DNA from: Halioglobus japonicus
GTDB lineage: Bacteria; Pseudomonadota; Gammaproteobacteria; Pseudomonadales; Halieaceae
DNA length: 64,000 nt
Reading direction: 5' to 3'
NCBI GenBank assembly: GCA_902705825.1
Contig: CACSIL010000005.1
Coordinates: 20,528 to 84,527 of the forward strand
Part shown: positions 1-9,416 of the stretch, one piece after another
Layout of the letters: each line of letters opens with the position of its first letter
Numbering within the stretch: the stretch's first letter is position 1
Position numbers and translations under genes: made by a program
The notes under the pieces: generated by a model
Databases searched by the model: none
Seen by the model: the letters and a program-made list of their open reading frames with translations, nothing else
What the model was told of the DNA's origin: nothing

Positions 1-2
1 TC

Positions 3-863
3 GACGGGGCCGCTGCTGCACTGGAGCGCAACAAGGCGGCATTAGAGGTGGCGCGTGCTAATCTGGCGCGGACCAAGCCGCTGGTTGAACAGAATGCGTT
101 GTCGCAGCGTGATCTGGATGATGCTCGCGGGCAGTTTGAGAAGGCCGGCGCGAACGTGGCGCAATCTCAGGCACAGCTGGAGACAGCACAACTGAATTTG
201 TCATACGCAACAATCACCTCACCAGTGGATGGCGTCAGTAGTTTTTCAGTGGTGGCAGATGGTACCTACCTCGATGCCCAGAATGCCCAGTTGACCACAG
301 TTTCAGTGCTGTCGCCGATGTGGATTAATTTCAGCCTGTCTGAAAATGATGTGGAGCGAATCCGTAGAGAAGAGAAAGCCGGGCTGTTGAAGCCACCTGA
401 AAATGACCAGTTTATTGTTGAAATTGAGCTGGGCGATGGCACTTTGTTTCCGCAGAAAGGAAAAATAGATTTCGCCGACCCCTCATACAACCCGGAAACG
501 GGAACGTTTCTGATCCGCGCGGTGGTCGATAACCCCGAAGGGGTCTTGCGGCCAAATCAGTATGTCAGGACACGGCTGGTCGGGGCCTCCCGGCCGAACG
601 CCATTCTGGTTCCCCAGCGGGCGGTTCAGCAAAGTGCTCAGGGGCATTTTGTCTGGGTGGTGAATGAGTCCGAGGAGGCTGAGATGCGCCCTGTTACCGT
701 GGGCAGCTGGCACGGTGACGACTGGTTTATCAGCGAGGGCTTGTCCCGTGGTGATCGTGTCGTGGTGGATGGTGCGTTGAGACTTGGCCCAGGCACAGCG
801 GTTACTGTGAAAGAGGCCGAGACTAAGAAGGCCACACCCACAACGCCGACGGCGAGCAACTAG
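3..863 (+). CDS. RND efflux periplasmic adaptor subunit (MFP/HlyD family), 5'-truncated
   Basis: This is the C-terminal ~286 residues of a membrane-fusion protein of the AcrA/MexA type. The frame is open to the left edge of the window, so the true start lies outside. The visible part begins inside the alpha-helical hairpin (LERNKAALEVARANLARTK), followed by the lipoyl half-motif (ATITSPVDGVSSFSVV) and the beta-barrel and membrane-proximal domains (LRPNQYVRTRLVGA, ILVPQRAVQQ). The adaptor bridges the inner-membrane pump and the outer-membrane channel in the periplasm. The RND pump gene follows after 17 bases with an AAGGGG ribosome-binding site, so the two are in one operon. The substrate cannot be read from sequence. 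Confidence 0.93.
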   Translation, partial: DGAAAALERNKAALEVARANLARTKPLVEQNALSQRDLDDARGQFEKAGANVAQSQAQLETAQLNLSYATITSPVDGVSSFSVVADGTYLDAQNAQLTTVSVLSPMWINFSLSENDVERIRREEKAGLLKPPENDQFIVEIELGDGTLFPQKGKIDFADPSYNPETGTFLIRAVVDNPEGVLRPNQYVRTRLVGASRPNAILVPQRAVQQSAQGHFVWVVNESEEAEMRPVTVGSWHGDDWFISEGLSRGDRVVVDGALRLGPGTAVTVKEAETKKATPTTPTASN

Positions 864-880
864 GCAAGGGGCCCGCTGTT

Positions 881-3800
881 ATGTTCTCCCGATTCTTTAT
901 CGAAAGGCCGATTTTTGCCAGTGTTGTGGCGATTGTTTTCTGCCTGGCTGGCGCGGTGTCGATGGCCGTACTGCCGGTGCAGCAATATCCCACGATCACG
1001 CCGGTTCAGGTCACTGTGACTGCGACCTACCCGGGGGCAGATTCCAAAACGCTGGCAGACTCCGTGGCTGCGCCCATAGAAGCGCAGATCAACGGTGTGG
1101 ACGACATGTTGTACATGACGTCGAACAGTTCGGCAACGGGGCAGCTGACACTGACTGTCTACTTCGCTCTGGACACCGACCCCGATATTGCCCAGGTACA
1201 AGTTCAGAACCGCGTTAATCTGGCCCTGCCGCAATTGCCCTCGGCGGTGACTCAGCAAGGTGTTTCGGTGCAAAAGAAATCATCCTCTATCATGATGCTG
1301 ATCGGTGTCTATGGAAAGGATGATCGCTACAGCGCCGATTACATCGCCAATTACGCGAACGTCTATATTCTGGATGCACTGAAGCGGGTACCCGGCGCCG
1401 GGCAAGCACAGATTATGGGGGTGCCCGACCAGGCCATGCGAATCTGGATGAACCCGGACAAAATGGCTTCACTGCGCATTACCACCAGTGATATCGCGGC
1501 AGCGGTCTCCGAACAAAATGCCTTGTTCGGTGCCGGTCAGGTCGGGCAGCAACCGACGGAAGGCCCGGTCCAGTTAACGGTGCCAGTGGTGACTCAGGCG
1601 CCCTTTGTCGACCCCAGGCAATACGAGAATATTATTCTTCGCGCCGACCCGGATAACAGTGCCATCGTACGCCTTGGTGATGTAGCCCGCGCCGAAGTTG
1701 GCTTGCGCCAGTACATTGTCGACTCCAAACTCAACGGTACAGCGGCGACATTTATTGCCGTCTATCTACAGCCCGGTGCCAATGGTCTGAAAGTGTCTGC
1801 CGGGGTCAGGAAGACACTGGAGGATATGCAGTCGAGCTTCCCCGAGGGGCTGGAATATATCATCTCTCTGGACACCAACGACTTTGTAAAAATCTCTATC
1901 GAGGAAGTGATCCACACTCTGATAGAGGCGGTGTTGCTGGTGGTACTGGTGGTATTCCTGTTTCTGCAGAGCTTTCGCACAACGATTATTTGTACGGTCG
2001 CCATTATTGTGGCATTGATAACGACCTTCGCCGGAATGTTGGCGCTGGGTTTCTCTATCAACCTGATTACGCTTTTCGGACTGGTGCTGGCAATCGGTAT
2101 GGTGGTGGATGACGCCATCGTGGTGGTTGAAAACGTCGAGCGCAATATGCACGAGCACCAGCTGCCGCCCAAGGCCGCCACGATAAAATCCATGGGAGAA
2201 ATTGGTACCTCGCTGGTCGCGGTTGTGTTGGTTATGGCCTCCGTGTTTGTACCGGCGGCCTTTTTGCCCGGTACAACAGGACAGCTCTACAAACAGTTCG
2301 CAGTCACCATCGTTGTATCCGTGATCATTTCCGGGTTCCTTGCGCTGACGCTTACACCGTCGATGTGCGCAATGATCCTGAAGAATAACCCGCCAGCGAA
2401 GCGCGGCTTTTTTGCCTGGTTTAATCGCAAGGTGGATGCCATAACACTCGGTTTCGGCCATGCGGTTGAACTCGTCATCAAGCGCTGGGCTATCGCTCTG
2501 ACATTGCTGGTGTTCTTTTTGTGGAGTATCTATCACCTGTTCTCGATCACGCCTACCGGTTTTGTACCGAATGAGGATCAGGGCTATGTGATGGCCGCGA
2601 TCATAATGCCCGAGGCCGCCAGCATTGAGCGTACCCAGGCTGTCGCCGAAAAAGTGGATGCTATTTTCGCCAAAATACCCGGTGTGGATACGCGCTCGAT
2701 GATCACCGGTTACAGCCTGCTGGACAGTGGCTTCAAGACCAATGCGGGTGCTTTCTTTGTCACGCTGAAGGATTTCAAGGAGCGCTATGAGTCGGCGTCG
2801 ACAGCGCGCGCGGAGAATGCCCGCACCGTCCTGATGACACTCGCCAAAGAGACTGCGGATATCGAGGAGGCCATTGTCTACCCGGTGGCTCCACCTCCAA
2901 TTCCTGGTATTGGCTCTACCGGGGGCGTTGAATTCTGGATACAAGACACCGGTGCTGGTGATCCCTCGCAACTCGATGCAGTGACGAAGAAGTTTATCAA
3001 GGCCGCCTCCCAGCGCCCTGAACTCACCCGAGTGACATCGACGTTCAATGCCAATACGCAGCAACTGCGGGTTAATGTCGACCGCGAAAAGGCTACTCTG
3101 CTAGGGGTGCCGGTAGAAGATGTCTACAGTGCAATACAGGCGCAGTTCGGTTCGCTGACAGCCAGCCAGTTTAACCAGTTCAGCCGGGTGTGGTGGGTGA
3201 TTTTGCAATCCGACGCTAAATACCGGCAGACCCCGGAAGACCTGACACGGCTCTATACCCGGTCACACAATGGCAAGATGGTGCCGTTATCTGCCGTGGT
3301 TACCACAGAGTGGGTATCCGGTCCGGATATGCTGCCTCATTTCAATGGCTTCCCAGCGGCCAAGGTCAATGCCAGCGCCAAGGAGGGGTTCAGTTCCGGT
3401 GACGCGATTGCCGCGATGGAAGAAGTCGCGGCGCAGTCCCTGCCTCAGGGTTTCACTTATGGCTGGTCTGGCATGGCATTTGAAGAGCAGCAGTCCGGTA
3501 GCACTTCTATGCTCGCCTTTGCGTTTGGTCTCATCATTGTGTTCCTGGTACTTGCGGCGCAGTACGAGTCGTGGACATTACCTGGCGCCGTGATGTCCGC
3601 GGTACCGTTTGGCATCCTCGGCGCACTGTTGATGATTACAGCGCGAGGATTGGAAAACGATGTGTACTTCCAGATTGGACTGTTGGTGCTGATTGGCCTG
3701 GGTGCCAAAAATGCTGTACTGCGAGTCTCTGCTGCTGTTGATTTTCGCAAGCAGGGCAAATCTATCATGGAAGCGACAGTGCTGGCCGGTGAGCAACGAC

Positions 3801-4108
3801 TGCGCCCAATCATAATGACATCGCTGGCCTTCGCAGCGGGTTGTCTGCCTCTGGCATTGGCAATGGGTGCCGGCGCCAATGCGCGACATTCAATTGGTAC
3901 GGGCATTATCGGTGGCATGATCGGTGAGACGACACTTGCCATGCTCTATGTGCCGCTGTTGTTTTATCTCTTTGACAGCTTCGCTGAACGGAAAAACAAG
4001 GGGTCAGATACTCCCGAGTCAGATACGTCCAATCCAGAAACACCTGATGCGGACGGCGTGAGCCCTGATACTACGGCCGCGCTAAAAGCCCCAGAGAAGG
4101 ATGACTGA
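881..4108 (+). CDS. RND multidrug efflux transporter, AcrB/MexB (HAE-1) family
   Basis: This is a 1075-residue proton-driven inner-membrane pump, which with its neighbours forms a tripartite exporter. The N-terminus (MFSRFFIERPIFASVVAI) is typical of the family. The TM4 proton-relay pair is present as Asp410-Asp411 (GMVVDDAIVVVENVE). The TM10 Lys-Asn of GxxAKNA is present with Lys943. Two features are odd. The usual LIVEFA after AKNA reads LRVSAA (residues 947-952), putting an Arg in a membrane segment and losing the conserved Glu. The protein also ends in a ~45-residue hydrophilic tail rich in Asp, Pro, Ser and Thr, about 30 residues longer than usual. It overlaps or abuts the outer-membrane gene downstream. 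Confidence 0.95.
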   Translation: MFSRFFIERPIFASVVAIVFCLAGAVSMAVLPVQQYPTITPVQVTVTATYPGADSKTLADSVAAPIEAQINGVDDMLYMTSNSSATGQLTLTVYFALDTDPDIAQVQVQNRVNLALPQLPSAVTQQGVSVQKKSSSIMMLIGVYGKDDRYSADYIANYANVYILDALKRVPGAGQAQIMGVPDQAMRIWMNPDKMASLRITTSDIAAAVSEQNALFGAGQVGQQPTEGPVQLTVPVVTQAPFVDPRQYENIILRADPDNSAIVRLGDVARAEVGLRQYIVDSKLNGTAATFIAVYLQPGANGLKVSAGVRKTLEDMQSSFPEGLEYIISLDTNDFVKISIEEVIHTLIEAVLLVVLVVFLFLQSFRTTIICTVAIIVALITTFAGMLALGFSINLITLFGLVLAIGMVVDDAIVVVENVERNMHEHQLPPKAATIKSMGEIGTSLVAVVLVMASVFVPAAFLPGTTGQLYKQFAVTIVVSVIISGFLALTLTPSMCAMILKNNPPAKRGFFAWFNRKVDAITLGFGHAVELVIKRWAIALTLLVFFLWSIYHLFSITPTGFVPNEDQGYVMAAIIMPEAASIERTQAVAEKVDAIFAKIPGVDTRSMITGYSLLDSGFKTNAGAFFVTLKDFKERYESASTARAENARTVLMTLAKETADIEEAIVYPVAPPPIPGIGSTGGVEFWIQDTGAGDPSQLDAVTKKFIKAASQRPELTRVTSTFNANTQQLRVNVDREKATLLGVPVEDVYSAIQAQFGSLTASQFNQFSRVWWVILQSDAKYRQTPEDLTRLYTRSHNGKMVPLSAVVTTEWVSGPDMLPHFNGFPAAKVNASAKEGFSSGDAIAAMEEVAAQSLPQGFTYGWSGMAFEEQQSGSTSMLAFAFGLIIVFLVLAAQYESWTLPGAVMSAVPFGILGALLMITARGLENDVYFQIGLLVLIGLGAKNAVLRVSAAVDFRKQGKSIMEATVLAGEQRLRPIIMTSLAFAAGCLPLALAMGAGANARHSIGTGIIGGMIGETTLAMLYVPLLFYLFDSFAERKNKGSDTPESDTSNPETPDADGVSPDTTAALKAPEKDD

Positions 4109-4109
4109 C

Positions 4110-5633
4110 ATGCCGTATGCTGACTTTCAGGGGTGTCGCCGTGGGAAACGCCTTTATGCACGGCTTCCGCTTTTCTCTCGCTTGCGAGTAGCGCTGGCCG
4201 GTGTTGTGTTTATCACCGGGTGTACGACGCTGGCGCCGCAATACGAAAGACCCGAAATGGAAATGCCCGCGTCGTTTCGATTCGAACCTGCAGTCGTTGC
4301 GGCGACGGCCGACACGGCTTGGTGGCAGCAGTATGGCGATCCAGTGCTGGATGAACTGATAGCGTCTGCGTTGGCCAATAATTACAGCGTTGAAATTGCC
4401 GCAGCGAATGTCGAGCAGGCGCTGGGAATCGTCACGCAGACGCGTTCCGCACTGTACCCGCAGCTCGGATACGGTGCCAGTGGTGAGGAGTTGCGTTCGC
4501 CCGACACGGGTCTGGTTGCAGCGATACCCAATTTTCCGAATCCTCAGGATACCTATCAGGCCTTCCTTTCGGCCAGTTGGGAACTCGATTTGTGGGGCCG
4601 GATACGCAATCTGTCAGAAGCTGCACAGGCGAGTATGCTGGCAACCGAGGAGGCCCGTCGGGGAGTGATTCTCACACTGGTCTCGTCTGTGGCAGACAGC
4701 TACATCACACTGCGCGGCCTGGATGAACAGCTTGCCGTCAGCAAGGAAACGTTGAAGGCCTACGGTGAATTCGTACACCTCTATGAACTGCAGTATAAGT
4801 ACGGGCAATCCTCGCTGATGACCGTCGTGCAGGCGCAGTCCCAGTATGAGACGGCAGCGGCACAGATCCCGCAGATAGAGTCCCAGATTGCACAGTTGGA
4901 AAATGTCTTGTCGGTACTGCTGGGGCGCAACCCTGGCGAAATTCCACGTGGGAAATCGATTTCTGAGATGGTCCCACCGGTAGCGCCGTCAGGCCTGCCA
5001 TCAACGCTTCTGGAAAGGCGGCCGGATTTGATGCAGGCAGAACAGGCGCTGATCGCATCCAATGCACAGATCGGTGCAGCAAAAGCACTGTATTTTCCCA
5101 CTATCTCGCTGACCGGCGCGTTAGGTAGCACGAGTTCAAGTCTGTCGGATTTGTTTCAAGGTTCAACTCGCACATGGAATTACGCCGGGCAGGTGGTCGG
5201 GCCTATTTTCACTTTCGGCGCCGTCAGTGGACAGGTAGCTCAGGCCGAAGCAGCTCAGCGCGCCGCACTGGCGAGTTACAAGCTGGCGGTGCAGAATGCC
5301 TTCGCCGATGTCGACAATGCGCTGGTATCTAACCAGAAGATCGGGGAGCAGCTCGAGGCTCAGAAACGCCTGGTAAAAGCGCTGGCAGAGTACGAACGAC
5401 TTGCGAAGTTGCAGTATGACGGCGGCTATGTGCCATACTCCACAGTACTGCAGGCCCAGCAATCCCTGTTTCCCGCAGAATTGGCACTGGCGGCGCTTCG
5501 CGCGTCGGTGCTGACGTCATCGGCCGATATATATAAGGCTATGGGAGGTGGCTGGATCAATGAGGCCGATAAGCTGATTGGCAGGGCTGCGCCAGCGGTT
5601 GACGCGGTCGATGGTGCACCACCCCTGTTTTAG
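4110..5633 (+). CDS. Outer-membrane efflux lipoprotein, NodT/OprM family
   Basis: This is the TolC-like channel of the tripartite pump, about 507 residues. The lipobox VFITGC gives a lipid-modified Cys, followed by the typical TTLAPQYERPE start of the mature protein. Two OEP repeats follow, with the family motifs WELDLWGRIR, RRPDLMQAEQAL and GPIFTFG. The ATG at 4110 is chosen because AGAAGG lies nine bases upstream. An in-frame ATG at 4101, overlapping the pump gene by eight bases, has no spacing for a ribosome-binding site. The leader before the lipobox is long (~40 residues), so a later start is possible. Close coupling with the pump gene supports co-expression. Confidence 0.93.
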   Translation: MPYADFQGCRRGKRLYARLPLFSRLRVALAGVVFITGCTTLAPQYERPEMEMPASFRFEPAVVAATADTAWWQQYGDPVLDELIASALANNYSVEIAAANVEQALGIVTQTRSALYPQLGYGASGEELRSPDTGLVAAIPNFPNPQDTYQAFLSASWELDLWGRIRNLSEAAQASMLATEEARRGVILTLVSSVADSYITLRGLDEQLAVSKETLKAYGEFVHLYELQYKYGQSSLMTVVQAQSQYETAAAQIPQIESQIAQLENVLSVLLGRNPGEIPRGKSISEMVPPVAPSGLPSTLLERRPDLMQAEQALIASNAQIGAAKALYFPTISLTGALGSTSSSLSDLFQGSTRTWNYAGQVVGPIFTFGAVSGQVAQAEAAQRAALASYKLAVQNAFADVDNALVSNQKIGEQLEAQKRLVKALAEYERLAKLQYDGGYVPYSTVLQAQQSLFPAELALAALRASVLTSSADIYKAMGGGWINEADKLIGRAAPAVDAVDGAPPLF

Positions 5634-5671
5634 TTGAGCTGACGCTCGACGCTTTCCCTAGAATCGCCACT

Positions 5672-5697
5672 GGATATGCCTGGAAAAAGGCATATCC
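5672..5697. terminator. Stem-loop after the efflux operon
   Basis: A perfect 9-bp stem (GGATATGCC / GGCATATCC) with an 8-base loop lies 38 bases after the outer-membrane efflux gene. No T-run follows on the + strand, so it may be a weak or factor-assisted terminator, or an mRNA-protecting hairpin separating the efflux operon from the next one. Confidence 0.45.
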
Positions 5698-5797
5698 ACG
5701 CTGCCTCATTGCCGGAATATTGACGCGCATCATGTTGTCCTTCATTCAGGCAGTTCACAATTCCAACAATAAGACATAAACACTATAAATAACTGGA

Positions 5798-6931
5798 ATG
5801 TTGATGCCGGTGAGAAGACCCGCCACGACAGGCATGGTGGTACTTAGCCTGCTCTTATCCACGATGTTGCGGGTATCAGCGCAGGATGCGGCCCCGATTA
5901 TGCCTCTGGCGCCGCAGGCGCTGCTATTGGCTATCACCACAGCAGGCCAGCGCCTGGTGGTGGCGGGTGAACACGGCATTATTCTTTACTCTGATGAGAA
6001 TGCTGACAACTGGCAGCAGGCCAGCGTCCCCACCACCCAGATGCTCACGGGTATCCATTTTGTCGATGATCGCCAGGGATGGGCAGTCGGACACGACGGT
6101 CTGATTCTGGTCAGCGATGACGGTGCCCGCAGTTGGCGCGTCCAGCGCGATGGCCTGTCGGTCCAACATCAGCTCAATCTGGAATTGCGAGAGACGGCTC
6201 ACCGACAGATCAGGGAGTTAAAAGAGGCTCTAGCGGTATCGGATGATGAAGCGCGACCGGACTTGGAGTTGGCGCTGGAGGATGCTCAACTGGATCTGGA
6301 GGATGCAGAGCTTACGTTGAGTGAGCCAGTGTTTACCTCCCCTCTTATGGACGTATGGTTCCAGGATACCAATCGGGGGTGGGCTGTCGGTGCGTTCGGT
6401 ACTTTTGTGACAACCACTGATGGTGGTGAACACTGGGTAAGCCAGCAGAAATCACTGGAAAATCCGTTTGAGTACCACCTGAATACTGTCACCGGAGACG
6501 GCCACGGGCGAGTTTTTATCGCCGGAGAGGGCGGTGTGATGTTTCGCTCGTTTGACGGTGGGAAGGTGTGGGAATCGCTGGAACCCTTCTACCAGGGCAG
6601 CTGGTTCGGGGCTGTCTATAACGCCGACTACAGAGCCTTGCTGGTGTTTGGGTTGCGCGGCAATGTGTTTCGCTCCACCGACTTTGGTACAACCTGGGAA
6701 GCGGTATCCAACGACAGTCACATTACCCTCGCTGGCGGTACCTCCTCTACACAGGGAGACGTTGTGCTCGCAGGGGCTGTTGGCACTGTGCTGGTCAGTA
6801 ATGACGGCGGCAGAACATTTCAGCGCAAGCAGTTGGCGGATGGCCTCAGTTTGAGCTCCGGCATAAGTCGTGGAGAACGACTGATACTGATTGGCCAGGG
6901 TGGAATCAGGACTGTGCAGGAGCTTAACTGA
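5798..6931 (+). CDS. YCF48/BNR-repeat beta-propeller protein, secreted
   Basis: This 377-residue protein has an N-terminal signal peptide (MVVLSLLLSTMLRVSAQ, cleavage near residue 29). It is built of repeats of the YCF48/Asp-box type, visible as units such as DNWQQASVPT, GARSWRVQRDG, GGEHWVSQQ, GGKVWESLEP and GTTWEAVSND. These repeats predict a beta-propeller in the periplasm. Between the second and third units lies a charged helical insertion (about residues 128-175, rich in Glu, Leu and Asp), likely a coiled-coil arm. The next gene begins two bases after its stop, indicating translational coupling with the RND permease. Such YCF48-RND pairs are common next to DUF1302/DUF1329 genes. It is presumed to be an accessory factor, function unproven. 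Confidence 0.85.
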   Translation: MLMPVRRPATTGMVVLSLLLSTMLRVSAQDAAPIMPLAPQALLLAITTAGQRLVVAGEHGIILYSDENADNWQQASVPTTQMLTGIHFVDDRQGWAVGHDGLILVSDDGARSWRVQRDGLSVQHQLNLELRETAHRQIRELKEALAVSDDEARPDLELALEDAQLDLEDAELTLSEPVFTSPLMDVWFQDTNRGWAVGAFGTFVTTTDGGEHWVSQQKSLENPFEYHLNTVTGDGHGRVFIAGEGGVMFRSFDGGKVWESLEPFYQGSWFGAVYNADYRALLVFGLRGNVFRSTDFGTTWEAVSNDSHITLAGGTSSTQGDVVLAGAVGTVLVSNDGGRTFQRKQLADGLSLSSGISRGERLILIGQGGIRTVQELN

Positions 6932-6933
6932 GC

Positions 6934-9366
6934 ATGGATGATCTGCCACAGCGCAATAGCAGCGATCTACACGGTTACCAGGCGGGCGAGGAAGAGCGCT
7001 TTCTTGAGCGTATTATCTTCACCTATCGTCCCCAGCTGTTAGTTGCATTCCTGTTCGCCACAATCTTTTTCGCCTACCAGACGGCAGGGCTGCGCCCCGA
7101 CGCCAGCTTCGAAAAAATGATTCCCATGGAACACCCTTTTGTTCAGTCATTTATTGAGCACATGTCTGATCTGGGCGCAGCCGGAACCACGATTCAGGTC
7201 GCCGTTGAGAATACCAGCGGCGATATATTTGATCCCGAGTATCTGGATGTACTGCGTCAGGTCAACGATGAAGTGTTCTATCTTCCGGGTGTGGACCGTA
7301 ACAGGATGCGCTCGCTGTGGACGCCGAATGTGCGTTGGGTGGAGGTGACTGAACTCGGTTTCGAGGGCGATAAGGTCATAGATTCCCAGTACGATGGCTC
7401 CGATCGTGCAATGTCTCAATTGCGACAGAATGTGCTGCGCTCAGGTGAGGTTGGTCGACTGGTATCAGATGACTATCGCTCCAGTATCGTGGAGGCGCCA
7501 CTGATTGATATTGACCCGGCATCCGGTGAGCCCCTGGAGTATTGGGCGCTTTCACAGATGCTGGAAAAGAACGTCCGGGAGAAGTACGAACAATTGTCTC
7601 TGGACAGCAACGGTGACCCGAAAGTCAGAATTCATATCATCGGTTTCGCCAAGGTCATAGGCGATCTTCTGGATGGGATTACGTCGATCTTTCTGTTCGC
7701 CGTTATCACGCTGGTCATTACCTCTGTGCTCCTGTTTCTCTATACGCGCAGCTTGCGCGGTACATTTTCGCCACTACTGTGCTCAATCATTGCAGTGATC
7801 TGGCAGCTCGGCTTGCTTACCACAATGGGTTATGGGCTCAACGCTTACTCCATACTCATTCCCTTCCTGGTTTTTGCCATCGGTGTGAGTCACGGTGTGC
7901 AAATGGTGAACGCGATACTCGGAGAAAGTGTCTCCGGGAAGAACCGATACATAAGTGCGCGGCTTGCATTTCGAGCACTGTATTTACCGGGTATGGCGGC
8001 ACTCCTGTCCGATGCGATTGGCTTTACCACGATGTTGTTGATCCCCATTCAGGTAATCAGGGACTTGGGTGTAGCGGCCAGCGTTGGGGTTGCCGTTATC
8101 GTGCTGACCAATCTGGTACTGCTGCCGATTCTGATGTCCTATTTGGGTATCACCAAAAAGACGTTGGCTCACCATCAGAAAAATCATGCGCTATCTACAC
8201 GAGCCAAAGCCTGGCGCTTGCTCTCCAATTTCGCCAGCCCGCGCGTGGCCAGAGTCTCGATACTGATAGCCGTCATTGGCTTTGCCATTGGTATCTACGG
8301 TAGTCAGAATTTGCAGATAGGCGACCTCGACCCCGGTGCGCCGGAGTTGCATCCGGATTCACGCTATAACCTTGATAACCAGTTCATCACTGACAACTAC
8401 GCGACCAGTTCCGACATTCTGGTCGTCATGGTAGAAACGGGCGAACAACAATGCACGCTGTATCGGAACCTGAAGCTGGTTGATCGATTTACCTGGCATA
8501 TGCGCAATGTAGACGGAGTCAACTCAGCCATAAGTGCAGCGGAAGTTTCCAAGCTCTATGCAGCAGGCTATAACGAGGGCAATCTCAAATGGGCAACTGT
8601 TGGCCGCAATCAGCGGCTCCTCGGCTCCACTTTCGATCAGATGCCCGGCGCGCTGATGAATACCACCTGCAGTCTGTTACCGGTTGCTCTGTTTCTGGAT
8701 GACCACAAGGCCGAAACGCTGCAAAGAGTGGTTGACGCTGCGCAGGAATTTGCGCGCGAGAATAAGCAAGAGGGCATTAATTTTGCACTCGCAGCGGGCA
8801 ATGCCGGGATAGAGGCTGCGACGAATCAGGAGATCGAGGTAGCGCAGAAACGCATCATGTGGCTCATCTATAGCGTTGTCTGTCTGTTGATATTTTTTAT
8901 CTTCGCATCGTGGCGAGCGGTTATATGGATTGTCGTTCCTTTGGCGCTGACATCCGCGCTCTGCCAGGCACTGATGGCCTACCTGGGAATTGGAGTGAAA
9001 GTAGCCACTCTACCGGTGATCGCACTCGGCGTTGGCGTCGGTGTGGACTACGGGATTTATATTTACAGCAAGTTTTCCCACTATCTACGTCAGGGCATGG
9101 GGATTCAGGAGGCTTACTATGGCGCGCTCACCACGACCGGGGAAGCTGTCAGTCTGACGGGCGCGATGTTGGCGGCGGGCGTGGCTACGTGGATCTGGTC
9201 ACCGATCAAGTTTCAGGCCGATATGGGGATGCTGCTCACCTTTATGTTCCTGTGGAACATGGTGGGGGCGCTTTGGCTGCTACCTGCGCTTGCACACTTT
9301 CTGATAAAGCCAGAGAAGTTCGTTGAACAGAAAAATCGGCAACAGGCGAAAGTGAGCGCCTCATGA
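6934..9366 (+). CDS. MMPL-type RND superfamily permease
   Basis: This is an 810-residue inner-membrane transporter of the MMPL/HAE-3 type. It has one TM near residue 35, a large periplasmic loop, a five-TM block (about 245-410), a second loop, and a second five-TM block (about 650-800). The repeated RND signatures are visible as FAIGVSHGVQMVNA and, in the second half, GVGVGVDYGIYIYSKF. Related proteins move lipids and other hydrophobic molecules (for example hopanoids by HpnN), so a hydrophobic cargo is inferred. It has no dedicated adaptor gene nearby. Instead it sits between the YCF48-like protein and the DUF1302 and DUF1329 proteins, which probably supply the periplasmic and outer-membrane parts. 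Confidence 0.9.
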   Translation: MDDLPQRNSSDLHGYQAGEEERFLERIIFTYRPQLLVAFLFATIFFAYQTAGLRPDASFEKMIPMEHPFVQSFIEHMSDLGAAGTTIQVAVENTSGDIFDPEYLDVLRQVNDEVFYLPGVDRNRMRSLWTPNVRWVEVTELGFEGDKVIDSQYDGSDRAMSQLRQNVLRSGEVGRLVSDDYRSSIVEAPLIDIDPASGEPLEYWALSQMLEKNVREKYEQLSLDSNGDPKVRIHIIGFAKVIGDLLDGITSIFLFAVITLVITSVLLFLYTRSLRGTFSPLLCSIIAVIWQLGLLTTMGYGLNAYSILIPFLVFAIGVSHGVQMVNAILGESVSGKNRYISARLAFRALYLPGMAALLSDAIGFTTMLLIPIQVIRDLGVAASVGVAVIVLTNLVLLPILMSYLGITKKTLAHHQKNHALSTRAKAWRLLSNFASPRVARVSILIAVIGFAIGIYGSQNLQIGDLDPGAPELHPDSRYNLDNQFITDNYATSSDILVVMVETGEQQCTLYRNLKLVDRFTWHMRNVDGVNSAISAAEVSKLYAAGYNEGNLKWATVGRNQRLLGSTFDQMPGALMNTTCSLLPVALFLDDHKAETLQRVVDAAQEFARENKQEGINFALAAGNAGIEAATNQEIEVAQKRIMWLIYSVVCLLIFFIFASWRAVIWIVVPLALTSALCQALMAYLGIGVKVATLPVIALGVGVGVDYGIYIYSKFSHYLRQGMGIQEAYYGALTTTGEAVSLTGAMLAAGVATWIWSPIKFQADMGMLLTFMFLWNMVGALWLLPALAHFLIKPEKFVEQKNRQQAKVSAS

Positions 9367-9416
9367 TGTTATGGGTGTGCGCTGACGTCGTTGCGTTGTT
9401 CGGTAGCGAGGTATAG

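Noticed and set aside
1766..3064. Long minus-strand frame (432 codons) inside the RND pump gene
   Set aside because: It is antisense to a gene with clear family motifs throughout, and its composition (His, Arg and Gln-rich) is that of a shadow frame.
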